From Tetrahymena elliotti 4EA (Eukaryota; Ciliophora; Oligohymenophorea; Hymenostomatida; Tetrahymenidae): a stretch of DNA of 64,000 nucleotides. The stretch is from positions 372,001-436,000 of the forward strand of contig AFXF02001488.1 in NCBI GenBank assembly GCA_000231825.2. The letters are read 5' to 3'. A program made the position numbers and the translations under genes. Of the stretch, positions 52,201 to 63,757 are shown piece by piece. The notes below the pieces were generated by a model that saw only the letters and a program-made list of their open reading frames with translations, was not told the DNA's origin and did not search any database. The stretch's first letter is position 1. The number at the start of each line of letters is the position of its first letter.

Positions 52201-52813
52201 TATTGTTTAAGGTAAATTCATTGCTATTCAGTTTTATTGTGAGAGTGAAGTAAACGTAATCTTCGTTTTTATTATGAATCGCATCTGGCATACAATAATT
52301 AGGAAGAGAATCCAAAATATATTGCTACTACTCTTAATTTAAGTCATTCATATTAGAAGGATGGAAGAATTCAACAACAGAACCTTTTTTGTGATGGAAA
52401 CCTACAACTCCTATCAAAAAAAGTGGGTTTTACTCAATTATTGGGGCCTAAAATTGCTAATCCTAATTATATATTTATTTGAGGAGGGATTGAAAACCTT
52501 ATGACTAAAAGTCTATCTCATGATTATTTTTTCTAAGCGATTCACATAAAGAAATGTGGTTCAGTTGTTATCTAAAAAATGCTGAATTTTATAATTTCAA
52601 TTTATTTTTATCATCCAAAGGAGTAGACTTAAGTAATAACTACCCTAATTTATACATCTTATCATCATCTAATGATTTTGACATCATTGATTCTTTCTTT
52701 TCTTCCTCACTTAGCTACTTATCCTAATTCTACTTTGCTTCTTTTTTCTTTTTGTCATGATCCTCCTCTAGCTTTTTAAGGAATTATTTTCCTTTCTCTA
52801 TCCATTTTTTCAT
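49273..52813 (-). CDS. AVL9-type DENN protein with C-terminal MORN repeats
   Basis: Five exons (52813-52118, 51844-50973, 50787-50664, 50610-50043, 49985-49273; introns 273, 185, 53 and 57 nt) give 990 residues. After a charged lysine/glutamate-rich N-terminus, residues about 125-550 match the AVL9/DENND6 family: LIGVVGFHHKKGSVVEF, LPNYCMPDAIHN, TLFGVSYFKQI, KSLFVLSTVPLQGYI, VILKALLLQKKILVYS, SLISLIPGLSFF, YLIGTTNQL. A linker with acidic and coiled-coil parts follows, then at least six MORN repeats in the last 250 residues (YEGEFKNNMKNGMGKY, YCGDFKKGEMHGQGEY). DENN proteins of this class act in late secretory traffic as Rab regulators; MORN repeats usually bind membranes or cortical cytoskeleton. 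The first ATG of the open frame was taken as the start. Confidence 0.9.
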
Positions 52814-53456
52814 TTTTTTGATATTTTCTAATGATTAAACTTTTTAGTAATAATTTTCTTTTTAAAACTTTGGTATAAATTAAAAAATTTGCAAATTATT
52901 TTGAAATCTTTTTAAACAGAATTTAATTTTTCTTGACAATTTGCAATATAAAATAAACCATAACATAATCCATTTCAAAGTTTAACATTTCTAATATATA
53001 AAAGTAATCATAGAAAATTAATTATCTATTAAAACTCTTTATGGGCTAAAAAACCACCAAGCTCGAAAATTTATTTATGATAAATAATAAAAATATAATC
53101 TATTTATCTATTTTTAACAATTTAGGTTCAGTAAATCTATCTACTCTGTTTAATTAGGATGTATATTTCATAATAAATTAAGAGAAGCAAAAAATATTTT
53201 CATTAAAGACAAACTATTCATTTTAAATTGATTATTTCTTTTTACACAATTCCACAAACAAAATTCAACCTTAAAAAACCTTTTTTTAATTATAAAAGAT
53301 CATGATCTTGTCTTTAACTTCTTTATGAAGAGTTAATATTCTAAAATGTTTTAGTTACAAATATTATTAATTTAGTGTTGAAAACAAAAAAACAAGTTTA
53401 TTTTAAGTTGATAATAATTTTTGTTAAATCCAAACTAACAAGTTATATTAATTTTA
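52814..53456. other. spacer between two minus-strand genes
   Basis: About 640 bases, A+T rich; presumably holds the promoter of the DENN-MORN gene and the 3' end of the EXS gene. The DENN frame stays open for some distance upstream of its ATG but loses protein-like composition. Confidence 0.5.
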
Positions 53457-55630
53457 TCATTCCTATTTGACTCTCTTTTTTATAGAGAGTTATTTGTAAG
53501 TTTACTTGAGTTCATTAGAAACTTCAACTAGATCTTGTAGTGAAGCTTTTTTAGTTATTAAGTTGTAGTTCTTGAGTATTTTTTTAACATCTGGATCTTT
53601 AGAATTTTAAGCATTTTCTACATTTTTAGTGACTCCTTTTAAGTTTTAGACAACTTTGTAATTATTATTTAAATCTATTTACAATTTTTCAAGGATAAAC
53701 AGATTCCAAATATTTCTTCTTACTATTTCTAAAGCAGCAAATAGAGCAATTTATTCAAAAGGATTTAAATAATTTATATAAAACATTCTCTTTAAGCTTA
53801 CATCATTTGCTACAATCCAGGAGAATCTTAGACAGAAATTAACTATTATTGCTAATACATAATACATTTAATTTTTAAAAAGTAATTTTTATCTCAAAAA
53901 GAAATATTAAGGTCTTAGCAAACCCCAATCTTGGTACACATCCCATAAGTAATTCAAGGAAGAAGATACTATTATGGCATACTACCATGATTACTAGTAA
54001 TAGCTGTCAAATTATCTATTGTAATTACAATAAACTGTATAAAGGTTGCTTGTAAATTTAATTGTATTGTATAATCCTGGTCTTTAGAAGAAAGGGAAAC
54101 TTTTATGAGTAGTAAAAATCATGATAAAAGATTATAGCCATCTCCAAAAAAGAGGAATAGCAGCTATTAATAACCCTTTGTGCAATATTTTTTTATCTAA
54201 ACCTATTTATTAAATTGAATTTAGTAAATATGCTAAAAATAATGTAAATTGTACAATAATCTGTTGATTTTTCTAGATATTCATAACATATAAAGAAATC
54301 AATATCTTGTAAGAATAAAGTAACAGAACAAAGCTAATCTGTAAAGAAGGTAGATTTAAATTCCACTAAAAATTTAAAAGGATCAAGAATGACTCTCAAA
54401 GCTTTTCCAAATATAAACTTGTATCCAAGATACAATTACAAAAGGAACAAGACCACACAATACTGTCTTATGCTAGGTGAATCCAAAATAGTAGAGTCAA
54501 AAATAGTAAATAAGCAACCTACCATCAAAATGATGTTGAAAATGCTATTCCAAAAGACTGGATTCTCCTTTTGATAAGGAGTTTCAAATATAACTTTATA
54601 GTTAATTTTAAATTTAGACCAAATCCATAAACATATTGCAAAGCAGCAAGTATACCTATATTTATTTTTATTTTTTATTTATTAAATTTATGTTTCTATG
54701 TAAAAATGCAGAAAATAAAAATAGCATAATAATTAACTTACAAGGTTAAAAAGAAGAAAGCTCTGTAAAAATAAAGATTTTCATATTAGATTGTTTAAAT
54801 GCTCATGCTGTAATTTAATAAAACTGGAATCAAAAAAACAAATCCCATCTGTAAAGTAAAGTATCTTTTATTTTCTTGTACAAGAATATCCTATTTTAAA
54901 ACATATTTTTCCCTTTCCTTTAAATACTCTTCATTTTCAGTATATTCTTCTACTTACTATGTTGATAATGAGGTAATACGATTAGTTGCTTTGGTTGTTG
55001 ATTTGAAGGCATCTTCTAAATTAAAAATTTTATCTCCTTCATTTTTGATCATAATATTGCTGATATTTTTAAAATAACATTTATTAATTTTAGAAAACAA
55101 AATAACTCTTACATTTTAGGTAATAAACTGTTATAAACATCTTCCATTTCCTTTTTAAAAAACTTCTCAAATAGTACCAAGTGATATTAGTAAAAAGCTC
55201 TTAAGCATTCAATTTCATTTTTAACTGTTTAGGTATTTTCATCAGAATCTTAATATTAATCTTTTACAGATACCCATTTCTCATAGATATCATTAGCCTT
55301 ATAATTTATGAATAGTTCTAATTTTTCAATATCTTTCCTTAATATTTCATTGATGTCCTTTTATTCATTAATTTCATACATTCTTCTATACTTACCAAAA
55401 GGAATATAAAAATCTTCCCATTCTTATAATCCAATATCAAAATATTCTTATTCAATAGTCCATTTCAATTCTTTTTCTTTTTTTTTCTTTTCTTTCTCTT
55501 ATATTTCTTTTTCCTTCTCTTCCCTTTCTTCTCTCTCTACTTCTTCTTTGTATTTTTTTTCTTCCTCTTCTTCAAGCTCTTTTTTTGTTTTCTTTTGAGG
55601 AATTTCTTCTTACTATTTTTGCTTACCCAT
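53457..55630 (-). CDS. XPR1/SYG1 (EXS-domain) family membrane protein, probable phosphate exporter
   Basis: Four exons (55630-55113, 55059-54742, 54655-54255, 54202-53457; introns 53, 86 and 52 nt) give 660 residues. The N-terminus is a highly charged K/E helix followed by a segment placed where XPR1-type proteins carry SPX, but an SPX domain is not certain (INEILRKDIEKLELF resembles its helices). The C-terminal half is a classic EXS domain: GKALRVILDPFKFLVEF, FFTDQLCSVTLFLQDIDFF, LFWRWLQ, WDVYQDWGLLRPQYFFLR, FCLRFSWIV and EIVRRNIWNLFILEK. Several hydrophobic segments precede it. XPR1/SYG1 proteins export phosphate and signal phosphate status. The protein is somewhat short, mostly through a reduced N-terminal domain. 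The first ATG opens the frame. Confidence 0.9.
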
Positions 55631-56917
55631 TTAAATTAAAAATGTACAAATGAATGTAATTAATTCTGATTAAATTGATTATTTTATTCAATTTTAGTAA
55701 TTATAAATCTTAGAATCCAATTAAATATCTAAGCACAACTTTATTGTATTTTGTAAATAAAATTTCAACTATTCGAATCTAACATTCTTTAAAAAAATCA
55801 TAAGCATACCAAAAGTGTTTTAAAAAAATAAAATGGGAGTAAAATATCTTGAATAAAAACAAATTATTAATATCTTAAAAAAATAAATAAATTTTATAAT
55901 TTATTTCTAAAAAGCTCAAATTTTTGACTCAAAAAATCTATTTATAACTGAAAAATGATAAATTTTAGATTATTTAGATAAAACATTAAGATCATAATTT
56001 CTTTTTTAAAATTTTTATTTCCTTTGATTTTAATTTTAAAAATTAAAATATAGATTTTAGCTTATTTATGATTAAAATATTAATTAATTTTTTTACTTAT
56101 TAAATCATTTTAGTTTTTGGAAATAAAAAAAATATTATTTAACTTTATAAAATAATTTATCTTGGTTATCTTTTATTATTAAAGAAGAATTTTAATGTCT
56201 ATTTTACAAGTATTAGATTATGATACTAAGGCAATCAAGTGTAATTCCTTTATAAACTACACAAATGCTAAATTTGATGTAAGAAAGAAATTTTGTGGAA
56301 AATTTGAAGAAGTTTTTTTAATTTAATGGAGAAGAATTAATCTGTTAATTTTGGCTTTTTGATATCAAATGCATCATAATTTAAAAGCAGCTTAATTATT
56401 TTTTTATTAAAAGCATAAATTTTAGCTTTCTTTTGATTAATAAATTAAAAATACTAATTTTCTTCTTGAATTAAATCATTTTAGTTTTTGGAAATGAAAA
56501 TAAAATAAATAAAAAAAAATATTATTGAGTTTAGATACAATAATTTATCTTGACTATCAATAATTATTTATGAAGGTCTATTTTAAAAATATTAGAGTAT
56601 AATACTAAGATTATGTAGAGTAAATCTTTTATAAAATACAAAAATACTAAATTCGATGTAAGAAAGAAATTTTGTGGAAAATTTGAAGAAGTTATTTTAA
56701 TTTAATGGAGAAGAATTAATCTCTAAATTTTGGCTTTGGTTTCAAATGTATCATATTACAAAATTTAAAAACAACCATTAAGTAATGAGTAGCTAGAAAT
56801 TATTTTTCTGTAAAAGAGATCAAAAATTACTTCCTAATTATAAGTTTATATTCTTTTTAATTGCAAAAAAAAGTTATAATGAATTATTTCACAATCAAAT
56901 CATAAATAAATAAAGAA
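55631..56917. other. intergenic region with a duplicated block
   Basis: 1.3 kb between divergent genes. It contains the tandem duplication described at 56101-56770; the rest is A+T-rich spacer. Confidence 0.6.
56101..56770 (+). repeat. diverged tandem duplication with a conserved ORF fragment
   Basis: Copy A (about 56101-56390) and copy B (about 56472-56770) share the order TAAATCATTTTAGTTTTTGG, then a similar middle, then a block identical for 39 bases (56276-56314 and 56655-56693), then ATTTAATGGAGAAGAATTAA. Copy A carries an ORF from ATG 56195 to TGA 56362 (55 residues, containing KFDVRKKFCGKFEEV). Copy B keeps the same frame without an equivalent ATG (KFDVRKKFCGKFEEVILIQW). The identical core spans the encoded DVRKKFCGKFEEV in both. 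It may be a small gene plus its decaying copy, or a non-coding repeat. Confidence 0.7.
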
Positions 56918-57613
56918 ATGAACAAAATTTACATTTTCTTAGCTGCTATGCTTGTTATGTCATCTCATGCTGATGATAGAGTCACTGTTGATATATATTA
57001 TGAAGCTTTATGTCCTGCATGCTAAAATTTTATTAAAACTGAATTAACTCCTGCTCTTTATGTTGAAGGCTTTCAAACTATTGCTAACATTAGATTAATC
57101 CCTTATGGTAATTCTCGGATTGGTCCTGATAACTAAGCTATTTGTGAACATGGCCGTAATGAATGTTATGGCCATTAATTAGAAGCTTGTGCTCTTCTTC
57201 ACCTTTATGAATAAACCAACCTTAAATTCGTTGCTTGTATGGAAAATTTTATTGAAAGTTATGATGAAGACTTTGATAAGTCTTGGAGTTTCTGTTACAA
57301 CAACATAGGCGTTTCTTTAAATGAACTAAATGCAGCTAGATATTGCTAACAAGGACGGGGGTAAGGTAGCTATTTAGTCGTTAAAGCTGGTAAAGAAACT
57401 GAAGCTCTTAATCCTCCTCACAAGTATGTTCCATGGATTGTAGTTAATGGAGAACACACTGAGGAGATCTAATAATAAGCTGAATAAGACTTAGTTGGAT
57501 ATGTCTGCTCTCTTTACAATGGCCCTAACAAAATTGAAGCTTGCAGCAGCATCACTAGAAAATTCTTCAAGATGTTCGAATTCAAGTCAATTGATTACTG
57601 TTTCAAAAATTGA
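56918..57613 (+). CDS. GILT-family thiol reductase
   Basis: A single exon encodes 231 residues. A signal peptide (MNKIYIFLAAMLVMSSHA) precedes the mature domain. The redox motif CPAC lies in YYEALCPACQNFIK, as expected for the CxxC of gamma-interferon-inducible lysosomal thiol reductase. The GILT signature is intact in CEHGRNECYGHQLEAC, and the late motif PPHKYVPWIVVNGEHTEE is present, with paired cysteines near the C-terminus. GILT proteins reduce protein disulfides in acidic lysosomes or phagosomes, which suits digestion of food in a phagotroph. The length is typical of the family without long propeptides. Start and stop are unambiguous. Confidence 0.95.
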
Positions 57614-58703
57614 AAAAATTAATAATCTTAAATATTACTTGTAAAAGAAGAAATCATATTATATCAAAATTTTACTGATAAATAATTCGTTTATAAAAAT
57701 CATAGATATTTATTTTTTTAAATTAATTCAAGAACAAAAAATCATTGCCAACTATTTTTTATTTTGAATCTTTTTCTTATTTTATTTTTACTAAAAATAA
57801 TATTTATCAATTAAATTTAAGAATATTAATTTATAGTTTTTTAAATTTGATATTTAATTATTTGTCTAAATGATACATTCTAAATTTCACTACTAATAAA
57901 TTCTAAAAGACTTAAATATTTAATTGTTAATTCTCAATAGGTTTGTTCAAAAATTAATTAATAATTTAAAGATTTCTAATTAATAGAAAAATAATAAGGA
58001 GAATAAATGTTTAAAAATTTTTAAAATAGTGATTGATTCAATAATTTTATATTTTTCAATTTAATCTTCAAAGAAATTTTTGAAAATTAATTTTTCTGTT
58101 TCCATAATTTCGTATAATAAACAAGGTAGAATCACATTTATCAACCAACACAAATAAATTATCCTTGCATTTCTCTCTTAAGAATATATTAATTAGCAGT
58201 TTTTTTTAATTTTGATTTTTGATAATGTTATATAATAAATAAAATTTAAATTTTGCTAATTAATTTATAAAAACCTTAAATGATAAAAGGTTTAAATATT
58301 GAAGTTTTAACTCCTCATAATTTTGTCGCATCATCAATAAAATAATTAAAAAATTAAAATTAACCTAAAAATAATTAGTTGAATAAATATTTAAAAATTG
58401 AAAAACAACATTGATTAAATTTTTAAAAATTAAACAAAATTTATCTTGAAAAGTTTTAAGAACACTAAAAGAAAGGAAGGAAATGAAAATAATTTTTTTT
58501 GCACTCTAAAAATAATATAATTTATTTCCTTGAAAAAGGTATTTTTTATTTAATTGAAATGTTTTTTATTTATAAATTTTAAACTAACTAATTAATTTCT
58601 TTGTATTAATTCTAATATTATGATATTGTGATAAGCAATCAAAGAAAAATATGTAAGTATTTTAATACAATTAAGTAATAAATCAAACTTGTTTCTATGT
58701 TTC
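57614..58703. other. convergent intergenic spacer
   Basis: About 1.1 kb, A+T rich, without supported features. Confidence 0.6.
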
Positions 58704-60398
58704 TCAATAGGCATCATTTACTTTTGAGCCTTAAAGAGTTGGAGATAAAGCACTTCTACCATAGCTAGCATCGTTTTAGCTTTATCTAATAAAATTATCA
58801 TGCTTTTATCTTAAATCTCTAACTATACTCCTTCTATTTAATAAAGATCTAACTCTTTCATCTTGATCTGAGAAACTTTCCATTTCTTAAATAACCTATT
58901 TTTTTTATTTAATTTATGTAAACTCAATTAATGTTTAGGAATTCATTTAAAAATGAAAAAGACCTTTTAATTTTGGAGAACTAAGCCTTCATAGTTTCTT
59001 TTATATGTTTCTAATTCTAATTGCAAAGCATCGACATTTTCATTTCTTTCTGAGTATAGTAAATTGAGCTTATCAAGGTCTCTCTTTAACTCATCGATGA
59101 ATTATTCTTTTGTCCTAATAATATTGATAAAATTTAATTCTTTATTAAAAACATATTGATGGATATTTACTTCAAAGAAGATTCAAGTGCAGAAATTTTG
59201 GAAATATGCTCAAGACCCTTGGAATTTTCATTTTACAAGTTTCTTTACAAATTATTATTATCGGATCTTAATCTTTCTCTAATGTTTTGTAATTCTTGAA
59301 CTTCATTTTAAAGTTGGTTGATCTAAGAGTCTTTATCGTTAATCTATAAATTGCTAAATCTGACACTTTCTTAAACATTTTGCAATTCAACTTGAAGCTT
59401 TTTAATAAGAATAAAATATTATTTATTTTTTACTAATACAAACTATTCAATAAAAATCTATATGTTTTTATCTAATTTTTAATAAATTTATTTATTGTTC
59501 TTTAATATCTTTTATTTATTTAATCTATTAGATCATATTTAGTTTACCTAATCTATTTGAGAGAAGAGCTTTATTCTTTCTTAGTCTTATAATTCTCTGT
59601 CTTAGTCTAACTCAGCTATTAATTTTTCCTATTGAGCATTTTTCTAAATGAGAGTTTCACAAGTGTTGGAGATCTAATCTTTTTCACTTCGAAGTTTTCT
59701 ATTTTCGTCTTTTTGATAAGAAAGTTCTTATTCAAGAATATTTCTTTCGTTATTAACTCTAACTAAAGAGTCTGAAGTATGCTATAATTCATTTTTTAAT
59801 CTTTGAATATCTAATTAGCGTCTGTCTGATATTTCCTTAACTGCCATATTTTCAGCACGTAATTCTTAAAGTTCTATGTGCTTCTCAGTAAGGTTTTATT
59901 TAAGAGTTTCGATATCATTCTTATAAATGGAGATAGTTTTAGCTTGAGCAGCTTGCTTATTTCTGGCATCTATTTCATTTCTAGACTATAAATTTAAAAT
60001 TATGATTAGAATATTGAAATATTTTATTATTTTTAAATTTTATTTGTATAAAATAAGAAATCACTTAAATTAATGATTAAACTTTTTGAGTATAAATTTT
60101 AACATCAATTTACTTTTTCTTCAGAAAGAATGTTATATCTGTGCTCAAGATTCTTTAAATGGTGATTAAGCTCTTAGAAATCCTTTTCATTTTATCTCAT
60201 TTCAAAAATCTAAGCTTGAAGAGTAGATATAAGAACATCTTTTTGATAAGAATCATATTTAGTTGATCCGTTTGGAGAAAGGCCCTATTATCATTTAAAG
60301 GTAGGTGTTATTATAAAATATGAGCAACAAAACATTTTTTTAAATGATATGAAAGCAACATAAAATTATCTTTAAATTTAATTTACTGATCTATTCAT
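58704..60398 (-). CDS. coiled-coil protein, six exons
   Basis: Exons 60398-60387, 60284-60114, 59985-59548, 59397-59171, 59114-58964 and 58895-58704 (introns 102, 128, 150, 56 and 68 nt) give 396 residues. The first exon encodes just MNRS, followed by GLSPNGSTKYDSYQKDVL. Almost the whole protein is continuous coiled coil (YKNDIETLKQNLTEKHIELQ, LVRVNNERNILEQELSYQKD), ending in a basic serine-rich tail (RSLLNRRSIVRDLRQK). No membrane or catalytic signature. The frame stays consistent across all five introns, which supports the model; the short first exon and the GTCTTT donor of the last intron are the weakest points. It resembles ciliary or basal-body coiled-coil proteins in style, but no family could be named. 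Confidence 0.8.
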
Positions 60399-62197
60399 TT
60401 TAATAAACTATGTTTCTTTATTTATTTGCTTGCTTGTTTGTAAGTTAGATATCTATTTGTTTTATTTAAAAACAATAATTCTTATTTATTACTTGCTATT
60501 AATCTTTAATTTATTATTTATAACTTTATTTAATTATCACTAAACCTTTGGACGGTTGGTTTTGTTTTTGATATGCTTTTATTATTTCAAATTATTTATT
60601 CTGATTTTATTTTTCATGAAATAAACTGTCTCAGGATATTTGCATATCAATCTTTTGTTAGTTTATTCTAAAAATTAAATTTGACAAATACTGCCATGAA
60701 ATATTCTTGACCAGCAATCTTAAAATATCTAATAAAGGCTTGAATATTTATGAAATATGCTCTTAGTAAATAAAAAATTTTCTACTGCGAAATCACTAAA
60801 AGATTAAAAATTAGATAATATAAAGAACTTAAATTAAAATAATAAAAAATATTTTCATTTTAAAACAAACTATCAAAAAAATTGAAAATTAAATTTATTT
60901 TTTTGGCTCCAAATTATATAATTTAATTTGTTTGGTATGTACCACTAGAAACAAATAGAATCCAAATATATTTATTTCTTTTATATTTTTTTGAATAAAA
61001 TTTTTATTAGTAAGGAATAAGCAATTAGATTTGTTAAAATCATATTACATTTAAATTAAAATTTTATTTTTTCTGAAATTCAATTACTTTTATAATTTCT
61101 TTTTAATGTTAGCATACAAAAAAATTACCAAAAATAATTATAATAGAAAATCTAATATGGAAAGTGATATTAAATATTCTATTGATAATTACATTTCAAT
61201 AAAAAAGAACAAATAAATTTAATGAAGATGAAAATTAAAGAAAAGTGAAAAATTTCATATTTACAAATATTTAAAAAATGAAATCAATTAGCTTTTATTA
61301 GAATTTTATCAAAAGATTAACACTTTACCTTTTTTTGTTGAACTTTTCATAAAGAAAAAGAAAATAATAAAAATATTTAACTAAATAATTTAATGAAAAG
61401 CTCTAAATAAGTTTAGACAAAAAGGGGAGTTTGCTCACTTAAATTCTAAAAATTTTTTAATTTATCAAGTATAAAGCTTAGGTTTGATAGAATTAAATAA
61501 TAAAGGAATAGAATATATTTGATGATCTAATTTATTATTTTAATCTATCTTTTTACAAATGTAATGATGACTTCTAGTTTAGTTACACTTGTAATTGTAA
61601 TTAAAATAAAATATAATTCACATTTAATGAAGTTAAACAGCAGCCAACTACTTTAAACAAGAATATTATTTAATCTGCTTAACTTAAAATATTCATTATT
61701 ATTCCTTGAAATTTTTAGTTAATGTTGTCATAAAGAAAAAAATTATACTAGAAATGAAATGATATTTGACTTCTGATGAGATAAAATATCTCAGAAAAAG
61801 TTCAAAAAGTGTAAGATTAAATAATTTTAAAAAGGATATTGATATTTTATGTAAATGAGCAAATATATTGTAGAATTTAAAAAAAGGAGGCTTCATAAGA
61901 TTTGAATTGATTCTAATTGATATAATAGAAAAATAAACAAAATAATAATTGATGATGCTTACACAAATAGTTGTAATCACAAACTTTTCTAAGAAAATAA
62001 AAGGAAGTTTAATAATTTAGGTAGGAATGCTTAACTGTACAATAATAAATCTGGATCTTATTTTTTTCTTGTTTAACTTTTAAGATGAAAGATAGATTAA
62101 ATACTTATCAAAAATCTTATCACAAATAATAATTATTAATAAATAAAATAAGATTTGAAATTATTTAAAATTAGAATAGGAAAAATAGAGAAAGAAA
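60399..62197. other. divergent intergenic region
   Basis: 1.8 kb upstream of both the coiled-coil gene (-) and the carbonic anhydrase gene (+). A short coding-like fragment on + near 61770-61857 (EIKYLRKSSKSVRLNNF) has no start or partner exon. Otherwise A+T-rich spacer. Confidence 0.45.
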
Positions 62198-62947
62198 ATG
62201 GCCTTAAGAAAACTCTTAAACACAACATTCAGACCTATTTCGGGCACAAAACAAACCTTAAGATATTAAGAAATAGAACGCCTCATTTAAAATAATGCCA
62301 CCTGGGCTGAAAAAATCAAAGTTGATGATCCTGAGTATTTTACCTAATTAGCAAAAGCTTAACACCCAAAATATTTATGGATTGGTTGCTCTGATTCTAG
62401 AGTTCCAGCTGAAAGATTAACAGGAACATATCCTGGTGAATTATTCGTCCACAGAAATGTAGCAAATCAAGTTGTTCATACAGATTTAAATTGCCTTTCA
62501 GTTGTTTAGTTTGCAGTAGATGTACTAAAAGTTAAGCATATTATTATCTGTGGACATTATGGTTGTGGTGGTGTAAATGCAGCAGTTATTAATCCTAAAT
62601 TAGGTTTAATAAACAATTGGATATTACACATAAGAGATCTCTACTTCAAGCATAAGAATTATTTGAAATAGTTTAATGATTAATAAATTACTGATAAGCT
62701 ATGTGAAATTAATGTAGTCGAATAGGTATTTAACTTAGGTAATTCTACAATAATATAAAATGCCTGGGACAATGGCTAATAATTATACATCCATGGTTGG
62801 ATCTATGGTATAGATAATGGAAGAGTAAATGATTTGAAGCTTTCAGCTGGTAATCTTAATGAATTAGAAGAAAAGTATCAAAATTACTTCTAATCAATCT
62901 ATAAATCATATTAACCAAAGAACTAATAACAAAGCTAATATTTCTGA
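62198..62947 (+). CDS. beta-class carbonic anhydrase
   Basis: A single exon encodes 249 residues. Zinc ligands and catalytic dyad are present: CSDSRVP (zinc Cys and the Asp-Arg pair) and HYGCGG (zinc His and Cys). Supporting motifs are [33 protein letters not shown] and the late [15 protein letters not shown]. It interconverts carbon dioxide and bicarbonate. The N-terminus ([20 protein letters not shown]) is rich in R, K, S and T without acidic residues, which fits a mitochondrial targeting peptide, though this is a prediction. A Q-rich tail follows the domain. Length is typical for eukaryotic beta-CAs. Confidence 0.95.
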
Positions 62948-63757
62948 TTAATAGACAGAAAATTTCTATGATTTTTCAAAAAAAATAAAAATAGACAGTA
63001 TATTTATCACCTTTAAAGACAAATAAATTAACACAAGTTAATCACAATTTATTTTCAATTTACTTATAAAGTATCTTATGTTTATTAAAATAATCTTTTT
63101 CTTTCACCTTTTTTAATGATTTATTCATCAAAAAATAAAAGCTTCTTTCTCTCACTCTTTCATTTTAAAACCTAATTTTTCTATTTTATTTTCAAATCAA
63201 AATATCATAAATTCATATCTTACAAATAAATCAATAAATTTAAATCATAATCATATCATAAATTAATAAATAAAATATTTTGTAAAATTATTCTTTCAAT
63301 TAACAAAAATATTATTTCTTAAAAATAAAATTTTTTTTAGATTTTTATTTTAAATTTGATATGAACTAAGTAAAATACTCTTGCAATAATTTTTATTTAA
63401 TAAAACTGGCTTTTCCTTTTTTAAAATTTTAAAAAGCTAAGTTTTATTTTGACTAGAATAAATGTTAAAAAAAAAACAAAAGATATTAATAATTAGATTC
63501 AGAACATGCTAGTTTTTTTCATTTAGCTGAAATTTTATATCATAAGCGTTTATCCTACAATAAAGACATGAATTATCTAGAAATAAAATAAATATTTTAT
63601 TTTAATATGAAAAGTAAGTCATGGAAAAATCAAATATTTAAATCAGCAAATAAAGAAGACTTTATTCTCAAATCAATTTCTGTTATATCTCTATTTTATG
63701 AAAATTTTCTATATAATTAATTTATTTTCTTTAATTCAAGGTCTTCTGAATTATTCT
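62948..63757. other. intergenic spacer
   Basis: About 810 bases, A+T rich, between convergent genes; no supported feature. Confidence 0.55.

Noticed and set aside
57213..57229. TAAACCAACCT resembling the Tetrahymena chromosome-breakage sequence
   Set aside because: Only the first 11 of 15 bases match, it lies inside the conserved GILT coding sequence, and no telomeric repeat is nearby.
61699..61980. Minus-strand 93-codon hydrophobic ORF
   Set aside because: It lacks a supporting upstream or downstream exon, its hydrophobicity follows from T-rich sequence, and the opposite strand reads as well or better.
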